A model generated the notes under the pieces. The model was not told where the DNA came from, ran no database searches, and saw nothing but the letters and a program-made list of their open reading frames with translations. 64,000 nucleotides of DNA from Clostridiales bacterium CCNA10 (GTDB lineage Bacteria; Bacillota; Clostridia; Oscillospirales; Oscillospiraceae), in NCBI GenBank assembly GCA_003573975.1, contig AP018533.1, forward strand, positions 2,108,001 through 2,172,000, in the 5' to 3' direction. The position numbers and the translations under genes were made by a program. Shown here in pieces: positions 57,372-64,000 of this stretch; position 1 is the stretch's first letter, and each line of letters opens with the position of its first letter.

Positions 57372-59021
57372 TTACGGTAAACGCCCGTAGGCGTAGAAAT
57401 GAGATTGCCAATAGCTGCTGTTGAGGTTGGCGTAACTGATGGGATCACCACAATGGAGCATCCAGTCATCCCCCACATACAGCCCACAATGGCTGACCCC
57501 CGGCGTGTCGTAGGTGCCGACAAAAAACACCAGATCGCCCGGTTGGGGTGAGCTGGTGGGGGTACAGTAGTTGTATAGGCCCTGTTCACCCAGCCGCCCC
57601 ACATTCCAGCCGCATTGATTGAGCACCCATGAGAGGTAGCCGGAGCAGTCAAAGGAAGTGGACGGGCTGGAGCCGCCCCAGACATAGGGATAGCCGATGT
57701 ACTTCTCTGCCTCGGTGAGCAGGGCGGAAAAGGTTTCGTCCGCCAGATATTCCTCGGGGACTTCATGCTCCACGGGATCGCCCGTGTACTTGCCCACATA
57801 GTCGGAGCCGGGAAACAGATCGGGACGGTTGCCCAGCGTCGCCATGTAGAGGGCATACCGGGAAAGCTGTTCCTCGCCCATGATGTAGACAGGCAGGTGG
57901 GAAAGGTTTTCGTTGGAGAGGGTCACGGTGCAGATATAGTAGTTGTACGGCACTTCCACATCGTAGTCGTTGCCTTCGCTGTCCGTCCGGGTTTCCGTCC
58001 GATACCGCACCTCTACCACCACATCCTCGGTGAGAATATACTGGCGGTCAAAGAGCATTTGCAGGGTGTCCTGTACCTCGGCCAGCGTCCATTTCCCCTC
58101 GTGACATGCGCTGATAATGGACAGTAGCACATAGGGGTCATGCCCGATCTCGTCCAGATCGTAGTGGTACTCATCATAGTCGTGGGTGCTCTCGTAGGTG
58201 TCCAGATAGTTTTGCAGCTCCGTCTCCAAAGCGCAGTAGGCAGCCTCCGCCCCCAGCAGATCAGCGTCCTCGGCGGGATAGGTGGATGCCCCGATAGCTC
58301 CCGCTGTGCCGTTGCCCAGCGTTGCCAGCGAGGACATACAGGACTGCATCATCACCAGCAGCAGGAACACCGCCACAAACAGCAGCGCCCCCACGGGATG
58401 CCGCTTGATGAAACCCACGGACCGGGCCACCAGTTTTTCCGTGGTGACTGCCGTTTTTTCGGCGGCCTTGGCACCTTGCTTGGCGGCCTCCCGTGCTTGT
58501 TTGGCATATTGCCGCTTGATCTTCTGCTTCTGGATCAGCCGGGACAGGGCGTTGCCCCGCATTTCCGGGTGCTCCTGGGCGGCCATGCGGTAGTGATAGT
58601 CTGCCGTGGCCTTGATGTGCCTGGACTCGGCCTTGCGGACAGCCTTGGCCGGGTGCTCCCGGATTTTCTTTTGCACAAACCGCTTGCCGTGACGCAGGGC
58701 GGACTCGCCCACCAGCTCGGAGCGGTGAGCGCCCTCGGTGCCCACATTTTCCTGCTCCACCTCGAAAATTTTGCCATGCACATAACCGTGAACGCCGCCG
58801 CCCACCGTCCCGGCCACCCGGCGAACCGGGCCGGGCGGCTTGGACGGTTTCTGCTTCGCCAGCTTTTCCTTGGCCTTTTCCAGCTTTTCACCCCGCTTTT
58901 CCATGCGGAGCTTGCTGGCGGCGGCCTGCTCCTGCTGGCTCTTATGCCGAAACTTGGACTTGTGGGACTTCGGGACATTTTGTCCCGAAGTGGCCCCGGC
59001 CTTATTCGTCTTTTCGTTCAT
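57372..59021 (-). CDS. CD1108-like NlpC/P60 cell-wall hydrolase of the ICE
   Basis: The 549-residue protein has a basic cytoplasmic region (1-205), a membrane helix at about 209-230 (VGALLFVAVFLLLVMMQ), a helical extracellular linker and a C-terminal NlpC/P60 domain with Cys459 (FDCSGY), His in SHCGLYVG and a third polar residue in HCGDP. It opens the peptidoglycan for the transfer channel. Its first residues (ATSGQNVPKSHK) are read from palindrome copy 7. It overlaps the VirB4 stop by 20 bases. Confidence 0.88.
   Translation of the reverse strand: MNEKTNKAGATSGQNVPKSHKSKFRHKSQQEQAAASKLRMEKRGEKLEKAKEKLAKQKPSKPPGPVRRVAGTVGGGVHGYVHGKIFEVEQENVGTEGAHRSELVGESALRHGKRFVQKKIREHPAKAVRKAESRHIKATADYHYRMAAQEHPEMRGNALSRLIQKQKIKRQYAKQAREAAKQGAKAAEKTAVTTEKLVARSVGFIKRHPVGALLFVAVFLLLVMMQSCMSSLATLGNGTAGAIGASTYPAEDADLLGAEAAYCALETELQNYLDTYESTHDYDEYHYDLDEIGHDPYVLLSIISACHEGKWTLAEVQDTLQMLFDRQYILTEDVVVEVRYRTETRTDSEGNDYDVEVPYNYYICTVTLSNENLSHLPVYIMGEEQLSRYALYMATLGNRPDLFPGSDYVGKYTGDPVEHEVPEEYLADETFSALLTEAEKYIGYPYVWGGSSPSTSFDCSGYLSWVLNQCGWNVGRLGEQGLYNYCTPTSSPQPGDLVFFVGTYDTPGVSHCGLYVGDDWMLHCGDPISYANLNSSYWQSHFYAYGRLP
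58967..58991. repeat. 25-bp palindrome, ICE type, copy 7 (inside NlpC/P60 gene)
   Basis: ACTTCGGGACA-TTT-TGTCCCGAAGT, a perfect palindrome near the NlpC/P60 start codon. Confidence 0.9.
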
Positions 59022-61356
59022 GGGCCATATCCTCCGGGCGGGTGGTCAGCAGGTTATAGATTTCTCCCTTGGGGAACCGATCCACAAACGGGATAGTCAC
59101 ATTTCCATAGAACAGCAACCCCTCGCCGGAATTGGAGTGGGTGATGTAGGAGAGCTGGTGCTCGGAAATGCCCAGCTGCTTGGCAAGGATCGCCCGGTCA
59201 CTTTGGGCCTGCGACAACAGGATCAGAAAATCCGTGTTGTCCAGAATGTTGGAGATGGCCGGGCTTGCCAGCAGGTCTTTCACATTCTGCGTGAGGGCGC
59301 TGGGGACACAGCCTTTCTTTCTCAGCATCTTCCAAACCGCCACAAAGTAGCTGGCGGTGAGCTCGTCCCGCAGCAGGATATGGAACTCGTCAAAGTAGCA
59401 CCATGTAGCGATCCCGGCCTTGTGGTTGGCGTTCACCGCCGCCGTGACAAACTCATTGGTGGTGTGCATGGCGATCTTGCGGAGGTTTTCACCCAGCCCT
59501 TTGAGGACGATACACACCACCCGGGAATTGAGGTTGACATTGGTGGGGTGGTTGAACAGGTTGAGGGAGCCGGTGCAGTAGAGCTCCAGCGCCGTTGCCA
59601 CACGGCGGGCCTCCGGCTCCGGCTGTTTCAAAAGTTCCTCATACAAATCCTGCAACAGCGGCGTTTTGGCCGTTTCCAGCCCCAGCGCCATTTCCCGGTA
59701 CACCAGCCGCACACAGCGGTCAATCACGGTCTTTTCAATGGGCTGCAAGCCCTCCCGTCCGCCCACGATCAGCTCACACAGGGACAGCAAAAAATCCGCC
59801 TTCATAGAAAGCGGACTTTCATCGTCGTTGGCGTTCATCTGCAAATCCATAGGCGAAATGTGGTGGGGGCTGTCCGGGGCGATGTCGATGACCTGCCCGC
59901 CCAGCCGCTGTACCAGTGGGGCGTATTCGCCCATCGGGTCTACCACGATGATCCGGTCATTGGTGGCAAGGAACACATTGATGAGCTCCCGCTTGGCGGC
60001 AAAGCTCTTGCCGGAGCCCGTGGAACCGAGGTACATCCCGTTGGCCGATTTCAGCTTTTTGCGGTCAGCCATGATGACATTGTGGGAAAGGGCGTTCATG
60101 CCGTAGTAGAGCGCCTGCCCGCCCATGCGGAGCTCCCGGGTCATAAAGGGAATGAAGATGGCCGTGGAGCTGGTGGTCATGCCCCGCTGGATCTCGATGC
60201 CGTTGTACCCCAGCACCAGCGAGGACACGAAGCCCTGCTCCTGCTGCCAGTCCAGCCGCTTCAAGGCGCAGTTGTATTTTTGTGCGATGCCGCCCACGGT
60301 GAACACATCGTTTTCCAGCCGCTGCCGGGTGGGGGCGATGTTCACCACGGTAAAGGTCAGCAAGAACATCCGCTCGTTGCGGGATTGGAGGTCGGCCAGA
60401 AGCTCGGCGGCGTCCTTGGAAAAGGTAATGAGGTCAGGGGGCAAAATCTCCATATCGTACCCGGCCCGCACCGCCTTTTTCTGTTCCTCGGCCTTCATGC
60501 GGCCAATGTCGGAGATTTTTCCCTTGATGGTCTTGATGGCTTTGAGCTGATCCACCGTCTGAATATGGAGCGTGACGGTCAGCTCCGCGTCCAGCTCCAA
60601 GATTTCCGCCAGCAGCTTGTCCGAGAGCTCCGACGCTAAAATCTGCAAGTAGGACGCAGCGCCCCACGACTGGCCCACCCGGAAAGTCCGGGATTGCCGG
60701 AAGTCGAAGCTGTCCGGGGCGATATAGTCCTTCGTCCCCATGCCGTGCTGGGGAATGTCCTTCCACGAAAAGCGGAACGGCTCCCGGCTCCCCGGGTGCA
60801 TCTGGCCGTGGAGCACCGCCAGACGGTCACGGCCATCCAAGGGCTGGGACTGTACCCCCAGCCGTTTGAGGTTGCCCATGACATCGGCCTCCACACGGCC
60901 CAGCCGGGGCCGGGCCTCGGCCACGCTGCCAGCGGGCAGCCCAAAGGTGATGTACTTGGTGCGCTCAATGCCGTTGTTGCTCTTGGCAATCTGGCCTTTG
61001 AGCATCTCCACATATTCATGCCGGATGCTGTTGAACTCGTCCTCCTGTTCCGGGATATTCACCTTGTAGCGGTTGGCGCTGCGGGAGCGACGGTTGACAA
61101 AGGAGAGCTGAAAGGGCAAGGAACTGTCGAAGTAGTTGAGAAACGAGCTCCACCCGCCGAAGATGGCGGTCTGATCCTCGGTGGACGCCACGGCGTAGTT
61201 GATGTCCTCATATTCCACGGTCTTGGTGTAGATGCCGCCGGGGAGCTGACACACCCCATCCGGGTGCATCGCCACATAGGGGATGGTCTGCTGGGCGGAC
61301 ACCACCGCCCGGCGCTCATTTCTTTTTGCGTTTGGTTTTGTTTTGGCTGCGTTCAA
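59002..61356 (-). CDS. VirB4-type conjugation ATPase
   Basis: The 784-residue protein is a VirB4/TraE ATPase. It has the Walker A GSTGSGKSFAAK near residue 445, VDPMGEYAPLV soon after, a Walker B-like CYFDEFHILL and QNVKDLLASPAISN. It powers assembly and DNA transfer in the type IV secretion system. The start is a TTG (LNAAKTKPNAKR) after AGGAGGAGTCTA; a longer ATG start overlaps prgI more deeply. Soluble or peripheral to the membrane. Confidence 0.9.
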   Translation of the reverse strand: MNAAKTKPNAKRNERRAVVSAQQTIPYVAMHPDGVCQLPGGIYTKTVEYEDINYAVASTEDQTAIFGGWSSFLNYFDSSLPFQLSFVNRRSRSANRYKVNIPEQEDEFNSIRHEYVEMLKGQIAKSNNGIERTKYITFGLPAGSVAEARPRLGRVEADVMGNLKRLGVQSQPLDGRDRLAVLHGQMHPGSREPFRFSWKDIPQHGMGTKDYIAPDSFDFRQSRTFRVGQSWGAASYLQILASELSDKLLAEILELDAELTVTLHIQTVDQLKAIKTIKGKISDIGRMKAEEQKKAVRAGYDMEILPPDLITFSKDAAELLADLQSRNERMFLLTFTVVNIAPTRQRLENDVFTVGGIAQKYNCALKRLDWQQEQGFVSSLVLGYNGIEIQRGMTTSSTAIFIPFMTRELRMGGQALYYGMNALSHNVIMADRKKLKSANGMYLGSTGSGKSFAAKRELINVFLATNDRIIVVDPMGEYAPLVQRLGGQVIDIAPDSPHHISPMDLQMNANDDESPLSMKADFLLSLCELIVGGREGLQPIEKTVIDRCVRLVYREMALGLETAKTPLLQDLYEELLKQPEPEARRVATALELYCTGSLNLFNHPTNVNLNSRVVCIVLKGLGENLRKIAMHTTNEFVTAAVNANHKAGIATWCYFDEFHILLRDELTASYFVAVWKMLRKKGCVPSALTQNVKDLLASPAISNILDNTDFLILLSQAQSDRAILAKQLGISEHQLSYITHSNSGEGLLFYGNVTIPFVDRFPKGEIYNLLTTRPEDMAHERKDE

Positions 61357-61690
61357 TAGACTCCTCCTTTCCCGTGAATGGAGCATAGATATTCTGCGTC
61401 CGATAGGGCCGGATGCCGGGACGCAGGAACTTGGTGTTGATCATGTTCCGCAGCACCTTTTCAAAGGGCAGCCCGTCCTTTTCATACATCGCCATGAGAA
61501 AGGCCGGGAGCATGATCCCCAGCATAACGAACAGCGCCCCGGTGTTGCCGATGGCCCCACGGGTCAGCAGATAGGTGGGAATCCCGATAGCCGCCCCGAT
61601 CCCGAAGCAAATCAGCTGCCGCTTGGTGAGATTAAAGGCAATCTTGGTTTTGATTTTGGACAGATCATTGGGGACATTCACATAGGGCAT
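61316..61690 (-). CDS. PrgI-family membrane protein
   Basis: The 124-residue protein starts MPYVNVPNDLSKIKTKIAFN and has two hydrophobic helices (LICFGIGAAIGIPTYLL, GALFVMLGIMLPAFLMAMY) then a basic tail. This is the PrgI family (VirB3-like role) that precedes virB4 in Gram-positive conjugation systems. It overlaps virB4. Start immediately follows the MT-A70 gene stop region. Confidence 0.88.
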   Translation of the reverse strand: MPYVNVPNDLSKIKTKIAFNLTKRQLICFGIGAAIGIPTYLLTRGAIGNTGALFVMLGIMLPAFLMAMYEKDGLPFEKVLRNMINTKFLRPGIRPYRTQNIYAPFTGKEESIERSQNKTKRKKK

Positions 61691-61692
61691 AT

Positions 61693-62259
61693 TCAGCCTC
61701 CTTCCTTGGGACAATTTGTCCCAAAGTCCCGGAGCGTGGACTGTACCTCGTTGCCCCACACATCCCAGCCGGGCGGGGTCTGCCGGGCGAACAGCTCCAC
61801 ACGGGGCAGATCGCCCATGAGGGCCACAATCTTGTCCCGCGCCTCGTCCGGCTTTTTGCTGTGGGCCTCGATGGGCGAAATGATAAACTGGTGGATGTTG
61901 GCCGCCTGCCGCTTGGGGTGGCCCCGTGTCGCCAGCAGGCAAACCTCCGCATTGGCCCGTGTCCAGAAGCCCAACCCATAAAACCAGCTATCCGCCTTGC
62001 GGTTTTTCTTGAGCCAGACGAAAGCCACGCTTTTGTAGGTGAAGCCCCATTCCCGGATCAGCCGCAGGGCCTCCGGGAGTTGGGGAAAGGTGGCCCACAG
62101 GAAAAGTGCGCTGTCCGGGGCCGCAAGATCGGCCACAGGCAGCGCACAAAGCTCGTCAATGCTCATGGTGGGATAATGATGCTCCGCCGCCCCCTGCAAG
62201 CCCTTTTGGGAGTAGCGCCACGGGGGATCAGCGTAGATGATGGAATATGCTCCGATAAT
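61693..62259 (-). CDS. MT-A70-family adenine methyltransferase with ATT start
   Basis: The 188-residue enzyme begins IIGAYSIIYADPPWRYSQKG; the DPPW motif (residues 11-14) requires a start at the ATT codon at 62259, which lies four bases after AAAGGAG and overlaps the stop of the upstream gene (TAATT). The first ATG in frame lies 20 codons later and would remove DPPW. Other motifs: FVWLKKN, ALFLWATF. MT-A70 enzymes make N6-methyladenine in DNA or RNA. The end (DFGTNCPKEGG) is read from palindrome copy 8. Confidence 0.85.
   Translation of the reverse strand: MIGAYSIIYADPPWRYSQKGLQGAAEHHYPTMSIDELCALPVADLAAPDSALFLWATFPQLPEALRLIREWGFTYKSVAFVWLKKNRKADSWFYGLGFWTRANAEVCLLATRGHPKRQAANIHQFIISPIEAHSKKPDEARDKIVALMGDLPRVELFARQTPPGWDVWGNEVQSTLRDFGTNCPKEGG
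61703..61727. repeat. 25-bp palindrome, ICE type, copy 8 (inside MT-A70 gene)
   Basis: TCCTTGGGACA-ATT-TGTCCCAAAGT at the end of the MT-A70 gene, just before prgI. Confidence 0.8.
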
Positions 62260-63044
62260 TACACTCCTTTCCCGCCACGCTCCACGGCCAGTCGTGCCTG
62301 CTCAATGCGCTGGGCGGCGGGGCCGTAGATGGCCGGGGCGTTTTCAAAGCAGATGAAGCGGCGGCCCGTATTGAGGGCCGCCACCGCCGTTGTACCGGAG
62401 CCAGCGCAAATATCCGCTACCACCGCTCCTTCGTCGGTGTAGGTCTTTATGAAGTATTCGCACAGCTCCACAGGCTTTTGTGTCGGGTGGATGCCGCCCA
62501 TCACCGTGGGGACAAACAGCACATTTCCCGGATAGCGCCGCCCATCGCTGGAGCCGGAGCCTTGCCGCACAAATTTCCCGTAGTTGGTACTCATGCCGCT
62601 GCTGGTGTGCGTCCGGGTGTATGGCTTGCCGGAGGTGAATTGCGGATGATAGACCGGGGACTTCTGGTAGAACACCAGAATGTTCTCTGACTTTTTCAGC
62701 GGAGCTCGGTTAGCGTTGAGAAAACCCGTCCCCCGTTCCTTGTACCATACCCACTCGTAGCGGAGCATGGACAGGTTGGACGCCCCCAGCACCTTGTCAT
62801 AGGGGCATTGGGCGAAGAACAGCACCGCCCCGTTGGGCTTGACCGCCCATTTCACCGCCTCCCACAGCTCGGGGAGCGGCAGCGGTACATCCCAGTAATT
62901 CCGGGTGGTGCCGTAGGGCGGATCGGTGAGCAGCATATCAACCGAGTGCTGGGGCAGGGACAGCAGCCCCTTGATCCCGTCCATGAGGTACAGGCCCTCC
63001 GCCATGTTTGGGACATTTTGTCCCAAAGCGATATTATCGGTCAT
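62259..63044 (-). CDS. DNA adenine/cytosine-N4 methyltransferase of the ICE
   Basis: The 261-residue enzyme has the catalytic TDPPYG at residues 40-45 and, nearer the C-terminus, the SAM-binding DICAGSGTTAVAAL and GGIHPTQKPVELCEYFI, the beta-class order (catalytic motif first). No restriction enzyme is nearby, so it is an orphan methyltransferase that may protect the ICE in new hosts. Start after GGAGTCCAGGC; residues 8-12 (GQNVP) come from palindrome copy 9. Its stop is shared with the MT-A70 start. Confidence 0.9.
   Translation of the reverse strand: MTDNIALGQNVPNMAEGLYLMDGIKGLLSLPQHSVDMLLTDPPYGTTRNYWDVPLPLPELWEAVKWAVKPNGAVLFFAQCPYDKVLGASNLSMLRYEWVWYKERGTGFLNANRAPLKKSENILVFYQKSPVYHPQFTSGKPYTRTHTSSGMSTNYGKFVRQGSGSSDGRRYPGNVLFVPTVMGGIHPTQKPVELCEYFIKTYTDEGAVVADICAGSGTTAVAALNTGRRFICFENAPAIYGPAAQRIEQARLAVERGGKGV
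63005..63029. repeat. 25-bp palindrome, ICE type, copy 9 (inside methyltransferase gene)
   Basis: TGTTTGGGACA-TTT-TGTCCCAAAGC near the start of the methyltransferase gene. Confidence 0.8.
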
Positions 63045-63285
63045 GCCTGGACTCCTTCACCGCTGCCCTGGCGGGGCGGGCGGCGTTGTCCCGGGCGGCC
63101 TGCGTGCGGCCCTCGGCCAGCCGCTGGGCAATCGACCTGGCGTCGCTTTCACCGCCCAGCAGCTCCCGCTTTTGCAGCACCTCCTCCGTTTCCGCCATGA
63201 AGCGGTACACATCCGCCTCGGAAAATTCCTCCGGGGCTTTTCCATTCCATAGGGCCGTTCCGTCCGGCCCGTATCTTCTTGGCAT
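63034..63285 (-). CDS. Small hypothetical ICE protein, 83 aa
   Basis: This 83-residue basic and acidic helical protein starts MPRRYGPDGTALWNGKAPEE and continues AETEEVLQKRELLGGE. No domain is recognised. Start after AAGGGGTG. It overlaps the methyltransferase start by 11 bases, and follows the TrbL-like gene by 14 bases, so it belongs to the conjugation operon. Confidence 0.65.
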   Translation of the reverse strand: MPRRYGPDGTALWNGKAPEEFSEADVYRFMAETEEVLQKRELLGGESDARSIAQRLAEGRTQAARDNAARPARAAVKESRHDR

Positions 63286-63299
63286 ACAACACCCCTTTC

Positions 63300-64000
63300 T
63301 TAATGAGCACTAAAGATGCTCCGGGCAATCGTCCCTGTTTTGAACAGGCAGAAGCACAACAGCACCGTGTACCCCACACAGCCCCAAATGGCCCCGATGG
63401 GGTCGCCGCCCGTGGCGATCCCTTGAATGAGCACCGCATAGATGGCGACGCACACAAGGATCAGCATCCCTTGGAATCCCACGGCAAACAGGGACTTCAA
63501 ATAGTTTTGGCCCATGCTGCCCAGTTCCCGGTTAGAGAGGGTCGCCACGGGCAGCGGGGCCAGACTTGTGAGCAGGTAAATCTCAATCATGCGCCCGTAG
63601 ACGATGACGAAAATCACGATGTTCAGCGCCCACATGGTTACATGAATGAGGAACGATTGGAGCCACAGCCCCAACAGAGCGCCAAGGCTCATGGTTTCCA
63701 GACTTGCCTCCAGCGTATCGATCATGGAGGAAGAAATGTCGGTTGAGCCCTGCACAATCCCGGCTGCGCTGGCAATCACGCTTTGGGACACATCAAACAC
63801 CGCCATGACGATATTGAATGTGTTGGACAGAATGAGGATGGCCGCAGCCGTTTTGAAAATCCACTTGAAGAAAATCCAATAGTCCAGATCGTGCAGGTTG
63901 TTTTTTTCGATGATGAGCTGGATTAGCTCATAGGTAGCAACAAAGGTCAAGACCAGACCGGCAATCGGCAGTATCACCGTTTCAGAAAGCTGCCGTATGA
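63300..64000 (-). CDS. TrbL/VirB6-like conjugation channel protein (CD1112 type), partial
   Basis: The gene runs off the right end of the window; about 233 residues are seen and the frame is open to the end. It has five or six membrane helices (LAGLVLTFVATYELIQLI-type start, FKWIFKTAAAILILSNTFNIVMAVF, VTMWALNIVIFVIVYG, GMLILVCVAIYAVL). The pattern matches the TrbL/VirB6-like inner-membrane channel of this ICE family, usually about 290 residues, so roughly 55-60 residues are missing at the N-terminus. Confidence 0.85.
   Translation of the reverse strand, partial: IRQLSETVILPIAGLVLTFVATYELIQLIIEKNNLHDLDYWIFFKWIFKTAAAILILSNTFNIVMAVFDVSQSVIASAAGIVQGSTDISSSMIDTLEASLETMSLGALLGLWLQSFLIHVTMWALNIVIFVIVYGRMIEIYLLTSLAPLPVATLSNRELGSMGQNYLKSLFAVGFQGMLILVCVAIYAVLIQGIATGGDPIGAIWGCVGYTVLLCFCLFKTGTIARSIFSAH

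Noticed and set aside
1-64000. CRISPR array
   Set aside because: The repeated 25-bp palindromes are spaced by kilobases and no regular repeat-spacer unit was seen.

Overview
The window looks like chromosome of a spore-forming, GC-rich gut Clostridia (Oscillospiraceae-like; genus not determinable here). Reasons: a SpoIVFA/SpoIVFB-like pair followed by the TIGR03960/TIGR03936 radical-SAM pair, strong TTGACA-N17-TATAAT promoters with AGGAGG ribosome sites, and mobile genes of the family found in gut Firmicutes conjugative elements (CD1107, CD1108, CD1845, DUF4315, DUF4316, TnpW).

Layout. (1) 1-12.6 kb: one tight minus-strand array of about 17 small to medium genes, many with domains known from polymorphic-toxin immunity loci (two DUF2262 paralogues, DUF2004-like, Imm17-like membrane protein, ankyrin repeats, a TPR-SUFU-DUF2185/Imm33 fusion, zinc-ribbon proteins). 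No toxin is visible. (2) 12.7-14.6 kb: XRE regulator, DUF4317 protein and a 16-codon flavodoxin stump. (3) 14.6-21.1 kb: plus-strand relic of an integrative conjugative element (ICE): LPD28-like C-terminus, DUF4316, MobC, an opposite-strand cargo gene broken by an IS30 element, CD1845, a relaxase scrap, and a sigma-factor N-terminus fused in frame to a frameshifted serine recombinase. (4) 21.4-44.8 kb: chromosomal core: tRNA-Gly, lipoprotein, LUD protein, YitT protein, topoisomerase IV-type parE/parC with an AT-rich insert, a copper operon (copA with fused copZ, csoR), an LTA-synthase-like protein, yebC, a Ca2+/Mn2+-type P-ATPase under a yybP-ykoY manganese riboswitch, radical-SAM pair, sporulation protease pair, tRNA-Pro. 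(5) 44.8-64 kb: a largely intact ICE on the minus strand, from the TrbL/VirB6 protein (cut by the window end) through two methyltransferases, PrgI, VirB4, NlpC/P60 hydrolase, MobC, relaxase, sigma-like factor, TnpW and serine recombinase. It carries a plus-strand HTH-ImmA/IrrE two-gene cassette and an M23 peptidase with a frameshifted XRE-TPR regulator.

How the parts fit. The relic and the intact ICE share gene order, in opposite orientations, so they can be compared directly. Both have opposite-strand cargo between mobC and the CD1845 gene. Both have a 25-bp palindrome at matching sites, but with a different core in each element (GGGACA/TGTCCC in the intact ICE, GGGYCA/TGGCCC in the relic). 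Both also have a 13-bp stem over the ribosome site of the sigma-like gene, kept by compensatory changes. These comparisons are the strongest candidates for undescribed biology here. Family names come from memory of motifs, not from searches.
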